Positions 7,091 to 10,309 of a stretch of DNA of 10,309 nucleotides are shown piece by piece. Every line of letters begins with the position of its first letter. The stretch's first letter is position 1. The translations under genes and the position numbers were made by a program. The notes under the pieces are model-generated. The model made no database searches. It was not told the DNA's origin and saw only the letters and a list, made by a program, of their open reading frames with translations. This DNA is from an uncultured Bacillota bacterium (lineage in GTDB: Bacteria; Bacillota_I; Bacilli_A; RFN20; CAG-826): contig CAMOEH010000022.1 of the NCBI GenBank assembly GCA_946612055.1, positions 1 through 10,309 of the forward strand, read 5' to 3'.

Positions 7091-9172
7091 TTAATTTCTT
7101 CCTCCCATGATTTCGTTGTTGGCTTGGGTGATGTTTGAGCACCCTTCGTTTTCGGTGACCATCGTCACGTTGGAATAAGAGTTGTCAATATAAGCCAGGT
7201 TATCTTCAATCGTGGCATCAAGGGTTTGGCGCACAGTGATCAAAGAACGCGAAGAAAGCTCTGGATAATGCATGAGGTTATGGGCGATCCTAAGCCCGTT
7301 GACAGAGCGCGTGGTAATCGCGGAGGTCGGCCCATTGTAGAAATAATTGTTTTCGACGGTGATGTCGCGAATCGCTCCAGCGACGCTATTGCCGGAAGTT
7401 CCATAAGCGAAGATCGATAAATCCCCGCCTTGGCAACGAACAATCTTGTTGTCTTTGAAGATGATTTCTTTCGGAGCGATGGCTTCACGGAAGATATCGC
7501 CAACCGAAAGCATTTGGACCGCGCCCATAATGACGTTATGGAAGGTGCATTGGGAAATCTCGCTATAACGGGTTTGGAGTAAGATTCCGCGATTACGCTT
7601 ATTTTGAATCAGGCAATTGTGCAAATACATGCGGGTAGAGCGAGTATCGTTGCCTGCGCTATAGCCTTCTACGAGATTATTGGGCCTTCGATCAACAATG
7701 ACGCGATAGGTCGTGCCCGAGCAAGTAGACGAAACCACGTGGTACGTGTCAATATATTCCATCGTTTCTGGATCATAGAAATCGATATCATCCCCTTCTT
7801 CAAAGCGGATGGCGCATTCATTTTGAGTCTGGTCAATCGTGATTTCGCGACTAGATTTGACGATGCTCGTGATTTTTCCATAGAAGGATTTGATATTTAA
7901 CGCATCATCGTGAGAACTTTCCAAAATGCAATTCGTAATGCGGAGATCGCCTTCTAGCGCGCAGGTATGAATAATATCCGCGGTGCAAGTCATGATCCTC
8001 GCAGAATTTGGATCTTGAATAAAATTCACATGATTGAGATAGAGGTTCTCACCTGCATTGGCCCTTAATCCCATGCCAGCTGCAACATAGGTCGTCACGT
8101 GCTCGAAATACGTGTCTTTGGCTTTGGTTAACGAGAATCCAAAATGGTCATACATCGTATAAGCAACGGATACCCAGCCCCCAATGGTTGGATTTTTCAA
8201 AGAACAATAAGGGAATTTCTTGTTGAGTTTGACCGTCAATTCGTGAGCCGCTTTACTATAAGTCATCGACAGCATGCCGAAGTTATTCGCGCTGGTCGTG
8301 GAATTATAGAAGAGATTCTTATTACGGTCAGGGGAAAGCTTACCCGAGATTGGATCGCGGATGCATTCCATGAAGGAGCCCGTGTAATTAGAATTCCCAT
8401 TAGGATCCCAGCTCGTATAAGCGGAGGCTGAGCAATCAAATTCTTCCGGAAGAGACAAAACGACATCGCAGTTGCCGCTAGCGTCGTAGCTATAAGATTT
8501 CACCGTCCCAGCCACCGTAGGAGAAGGATCCATATCGAAGGTAAATCCTTCCACGTGGATGTTCTCGGTTCCGGAAAAAGACAAATAAGTCGTCCAGGCA
8601 TTCAAGACCCATTTGGTGTTATGGCCGAGGAAATAAATATCGCTAGCGTTCGTGACTTGGATCGCACTATTGAAGCGATATGTCCCCTCCCCAAAGGAAA
8701 TAACTTTCTTTCCCGATTGGGTTCGAAGAGTATCCACTAACGCTTGCAAGGCCCTGGAATTATTCGTGTTATTAACGGAGACTTCATAATCTTCAACGCG
8801 ATACACCGTAACGCCTTCTTCTGGCGTTGGATAAAGCGTTTCGTTATCCAAGGCGTCTTTATCTACCCCAACGCGCGACAAATCGGATAAGCCAATCTTT
8901 TCGCTTGTAGTAATCCTCTCGCTATAACGACCCTTAAGGCTTTCTAACGCTTCCTCACGGGTCACTTCTTCTAAAGGAATCGTACTTGAAGAAGATTCTT
9001 CTGAGGTCGAACTTTCCGAAGAGGAAATAGAAGTGGGTTCTTCAGAAGAAGTCTTGCTGCTGCTTTCCGTGGAAGGCGAAATAGAGGAAGAAGTGGGTTC
9101 TCCCGCTCCACAAGAAGCCATCGCACAAGCGGAGAGACAGAGGAAAACGAATTTATTTCTGAGGTTCATCAT
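7091..9172 (-). CDS. GH110-like right-handed beta-helix lipoprotein
   Basis: The 693-residue product has a signal peptide ending in the lipobox MASC, with lipidated C21. A Ser/Glu/Thr tether fills 22-66. Next comes a region shared with gene C (IGLSDLSRVGVD...NETLY, 93-114). The beta helix follows from about 135 (NNSRALQALVDTLR, KVISFGEGTYRF) to the end, with rungs such as DITVENNYFYN. TCTADIIHT (395-403), HDDALNIK (421-428) and NKRNRGILLQ (524-533) match gene C and the order of conserved blocks in GH110. Adjacent D422-D423 are candidate catalytic acids. No extra binding module is present, unlike C. The ATG overlaps the TGA of the solute-binding protein gene, and AAAGGA lies seven bases upstream; a second ATG one codon later is also usable. 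It probably trims galactose-bearing glycan at the cell surface to feed the coupled importer. The fold is sure; family and substrate are inferred. Confidence 0.85.
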   Translation of the reverse strand: MMNLRNKFVFLCLSACAMASCGAGEPTSSSISPSTESSSKTSSEEPTSISSSESSTSEESSSSTIPLEEVTREEALESLKGRYSERITTSEKIGLSDLSRVGVDKDALDNETLYPTPEEGVTVYRVEDYEVSVNNTNNSRALQALVDTLRTQSGKKVISFGEGTYRFNSAIQVTNASDIYFLGHNTKWVLNAWTTYLSFSGTENIHVEGFTFDMDPSPTVAGTVKSYSYDASGNCDVVLSLPEEFDCSASAYTSWDPNGNSNYTGSFMECIRDPISGKLSPDRNKNLFYNSTTSANNFGMLSMTYSKAAHELTVKLNKKFPYCSLKNPTIGGWVSVAYTMYDHFGFSLTKAKDTYFEHVTTYVAAGMGLRANAGENLYLNHVNFIQDPNSARIMTCTADIIHTCALEGDLRITNCILESSHDDALNIKSFYGKITSIVKSSREITIDQTQNECAIRFEEGDDIDFYDPETMEYIDTYHVVSSTCSGTTYRVIVDRRPNNLVEGYSAGNDTRSTRMYLHNCLIQNKRNRGILLQTRYSEISQCTFHNVIMGAVQMLSVGDIFREAIAPKEIIFKDNKIVRCQGGDLSIFAYGTSGNSVAGAIRDITVENNYFYNGPTSAITTRSVNGLRIAHNLMHYPELSSRSLITVRQTLDATIEDNLAYIDNSYSNVTMVTENEGCSNITQANNEIMGGRN
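7098..7106 (-). promoter_or_regulatory. Ribosome binding site of the CBM9-bearing beta-helix gene
   Basis: GGGAGGAAG on the minus strand lies within the last codons of gene B. GGAGG ends 11 bases before the ATG at 7089, a slightly long spacing. B's stop and C's start are one base apart, which suggests coupled translation. Confidence 0.65.
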
Positions 9173-10309
9173 CCGTTTTTCCTTTCGTTATAACGGTTCA
9201 ACGCGTCGTTATAGCATTGGAGCAATTCTTCGCATTGATACCCTTTCAAATTCGAAACGTATTTTTGATAGGAAGCGTCGTCATTGGGATCGTAGCCATC
9301 TTGTCCTTTGATGAAGCAACATTCCATGTATTCGAGTTGAGGGTCAAGAGCAGCTTTGATTTTGGTGATTTTGTTATATTCGGCATAATTGAGCTTGATT
9401 TCATAAGGCTCGGCCATTTTCAAATAAGGAAGATAGATCGAGCTTTGCTCGTTAAGCTTATGGATGATTTCATCGTTCATCTTCCCAACGAAATCGTTCT
9501 TCCAATATAAGGCAGCCCCAGTGCCAACGTTGGGCGTGATCGTCGCGCGATATTGTTCTTGGTTACCAACCCAACTCTCCGGAACATGGAATGTCCAAGA
9601 GGTATGCGCTTCATCGTCCCAATCCCAATTCTCACCTTCGACGCCATAGGAAATAAGTTGAGCGCCTAGATCGCTATAGAGGATATCCAATAAGCGCGCC
9701 ACTTCCCTGACATAGGGGGTACGTGTGGGTATACAAGCGCCATCAGGAACGAAATAGCCTAGATGCGTATGTACTTTATTGCCGGTATAGGTTGCGGCAC
9801 GGACAGGAGCGATCGTCGTATATTGATCTTCAATTTCGTAGCCCGTAACAATATATGGGGCAGCGGAAACGAAGCAGCCAAGTTGTCCTTGAATGCCGTA
9901 TTGAGCCATTTGGGCATCGGTGGTAATCGTGAAGGTTTTGTCATGGAGCAAACCTTCGGAATATAAGCGATGGGCGAATTTGAGATATTCGCGATATTCC
10001 GGGGTTAACGGAACGTAATCGTATTGGCTCCAATCATCGCGGATCTCTGGACCATAAGAAACGTAACCATAGGCTTGGAGGATGTAGTTCCGTAAATATT
10101 GCAAAGACTTCGAAGTCACAGGAATCTCATCGTTCGGGTTGCCATTGTCATTGGCGTCATATTGCTTGAAGGCGGAGAGGATCTCGTAGAATTCATCCAA
10201 GGTCTCCACTTCGTTCGCGCGCTTTAAATGAAGTCCATAGTTCTCGTTAAGATTCTTGATCCATTCATCATTGATGAACATCTTGTAGGTCAAATCTCGC
10301 GCCACGTCC
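9169..10309 (-). CDS. ABC-transporter extracellular sugar-binding protein (LplA/YtcQ-like), 5' end cut by window
   Basis: The frame is open to the right edge and ends in TGA (9171-9169), giving 379 C-terminal residues. The GTG at 10305 is an internal codon and not a start: the sequence before it is still coding, and the signal peptide and the first lobe are missing. Family hallmarks visible are FINDEWIKNL, TLDEFYEILSAFKQYDANDNGNPNDEIP (given here as the consensus helix plus an Asp/Asn-rich loop that may bind calcium), SEGLLHDKTF, the hinge-side YFVPDGACIP, and VARLLDILYSDLGAQLISYGVEGENW, all typical of family-1 solute-binding proteins of about 500-560 residues. The C-terminal KYVSNLKGYQCEELLQCYNDALNRYNE is the usual closing helix. 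It is expected to be a membrane-anchored lipoprotein delivering plant-type oligosaccharides to permeases encoded outside the window. Aromatic-rich patches (NWDWDD, TSWTF, PESWVG) may line the sugar site. Confidence 0.9.
   Translation of the reverse strand, partial: DVARDLTYKMFINDEWIKNLNENYGLHLKRANEVETLDEFYEILSAFKQYDANDNGNPNDEIPVTSKSLQYLRNYILQAYGYVSYGPEIRDDWSQYDYVPLTPEYREYLKFAHRLYSEGLLHDKTFTITTDAQMAQYGIQGQLGCFVSAAPYIVTGYEIEDQYTTIAPVRAATYTGNKVHTHLGYFVPDGACIPTRTPYVREVARLLDILYSDLGAQLISYGVEGENWDWDDEAHTSWTFHVPESWVGNQEQYRATITPNVGTGAALYWKNDFVGKMNDEIIHKLNEQSSIYLPYLKMAEPYEIKLNYAEYNKITKIKAALDPQLEYMECCFIKGQDGYDPNDDASYQKYVSNLKGYQCEELLQCYNDALNRYNERKNG
9180..9185 (-). promoter_or_regulatory. Ribosome binding site of the first beta-helix lipoprotein gene
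   Basis: AAAGGA on the minus strand lies in the last codons of the solute-binding protein gene, seven bases before the ATG at 9172 and ten before the one at 9169. The first ATG is slightly favoured. The start overlaps the TGA of the gene before it. Confidence 0.6.

Noticed and set aside
9169..9172. TGA read as Trp, fusing A with B
   Set aside because: Trp is encoded by TGG throughout, the TGA overlaps a proper ATG with a ribosome binding site, and B starts with its own lipoprotein signal peptide.

Overview
The window reads as one stretch of a bacterial glycan-use operon. Every gene I can support lies on the minus strand, so transcription runs from the right edge (10309) to the left edge (1). 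The organism is most likely a Gram-positive member of the Bacillota, perhaps a gut- or rumen-type Bacilli/Erysipelotrichia-like lineage. The reasons are the strong AGGAG-type ribosome binding sites, three lipoproteins with a short lipobox signal peptide followed by a long Ser/Glu/Thr tether, an LplA/YtcQ-like solute-binding protein, and moderate GC. This taxonomic guess comes from style only and is not proven. The standard code fits: a TGA ends the first gene and Trp is read from TGG.

Layout in transcription order: (A) 10309-9169, the C-terminal two thirds of an ABC-transporter sugar-binding protein, cut by the window edge. (B) 9172-7091, a lipoprotein with a right-handed beta-helix that looks GH110-like. 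Its ATG overlaps the TGA of A. (C) 7089-4285, a diverged paralogue of B with an added C-terminal CBM9-like module, starting one base after the stop of B. (D) 4256-1491, a large all-beta lipoprotein with an Ig-like domain, two jelly-roll-like regions and three tandem repeats of about 125 residues. No catalytic domain was recognised. (E) 1429-1, a cytoplasmic enzyme of the GH127-like (beta-L-arabinofuranosidase, DUF1680-type) superfamily, cut by the left edge. Between D and E lies a 61-base gap that holds a strong 14-bp hairpin with a UUCG loop.

As a working model, B, C and D sit on the outer face of the membrane and bind and trim a complex glycan. A passes the released oligosaccharides to an ABC importer that should be encoded to the right of the window. 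E, which lacks a signal peptide, finishes the breakdown inside the cell. The pairing of GH110-like folds (alpha-galactosidase family) with a GH127-like enzyme suggests a galactose- and arabinose-bearing plant glycan, but the substrate is inference. The points most worth a second look are the tandem diverged GH110-like pair, the extra CxxC in the presumed metal site of E, the UUCG hairpin that splits the surface genes from the cytoplasmic one, and the recently homogenised outer repeats of D. There is no stretch of 300 bases without a gene.
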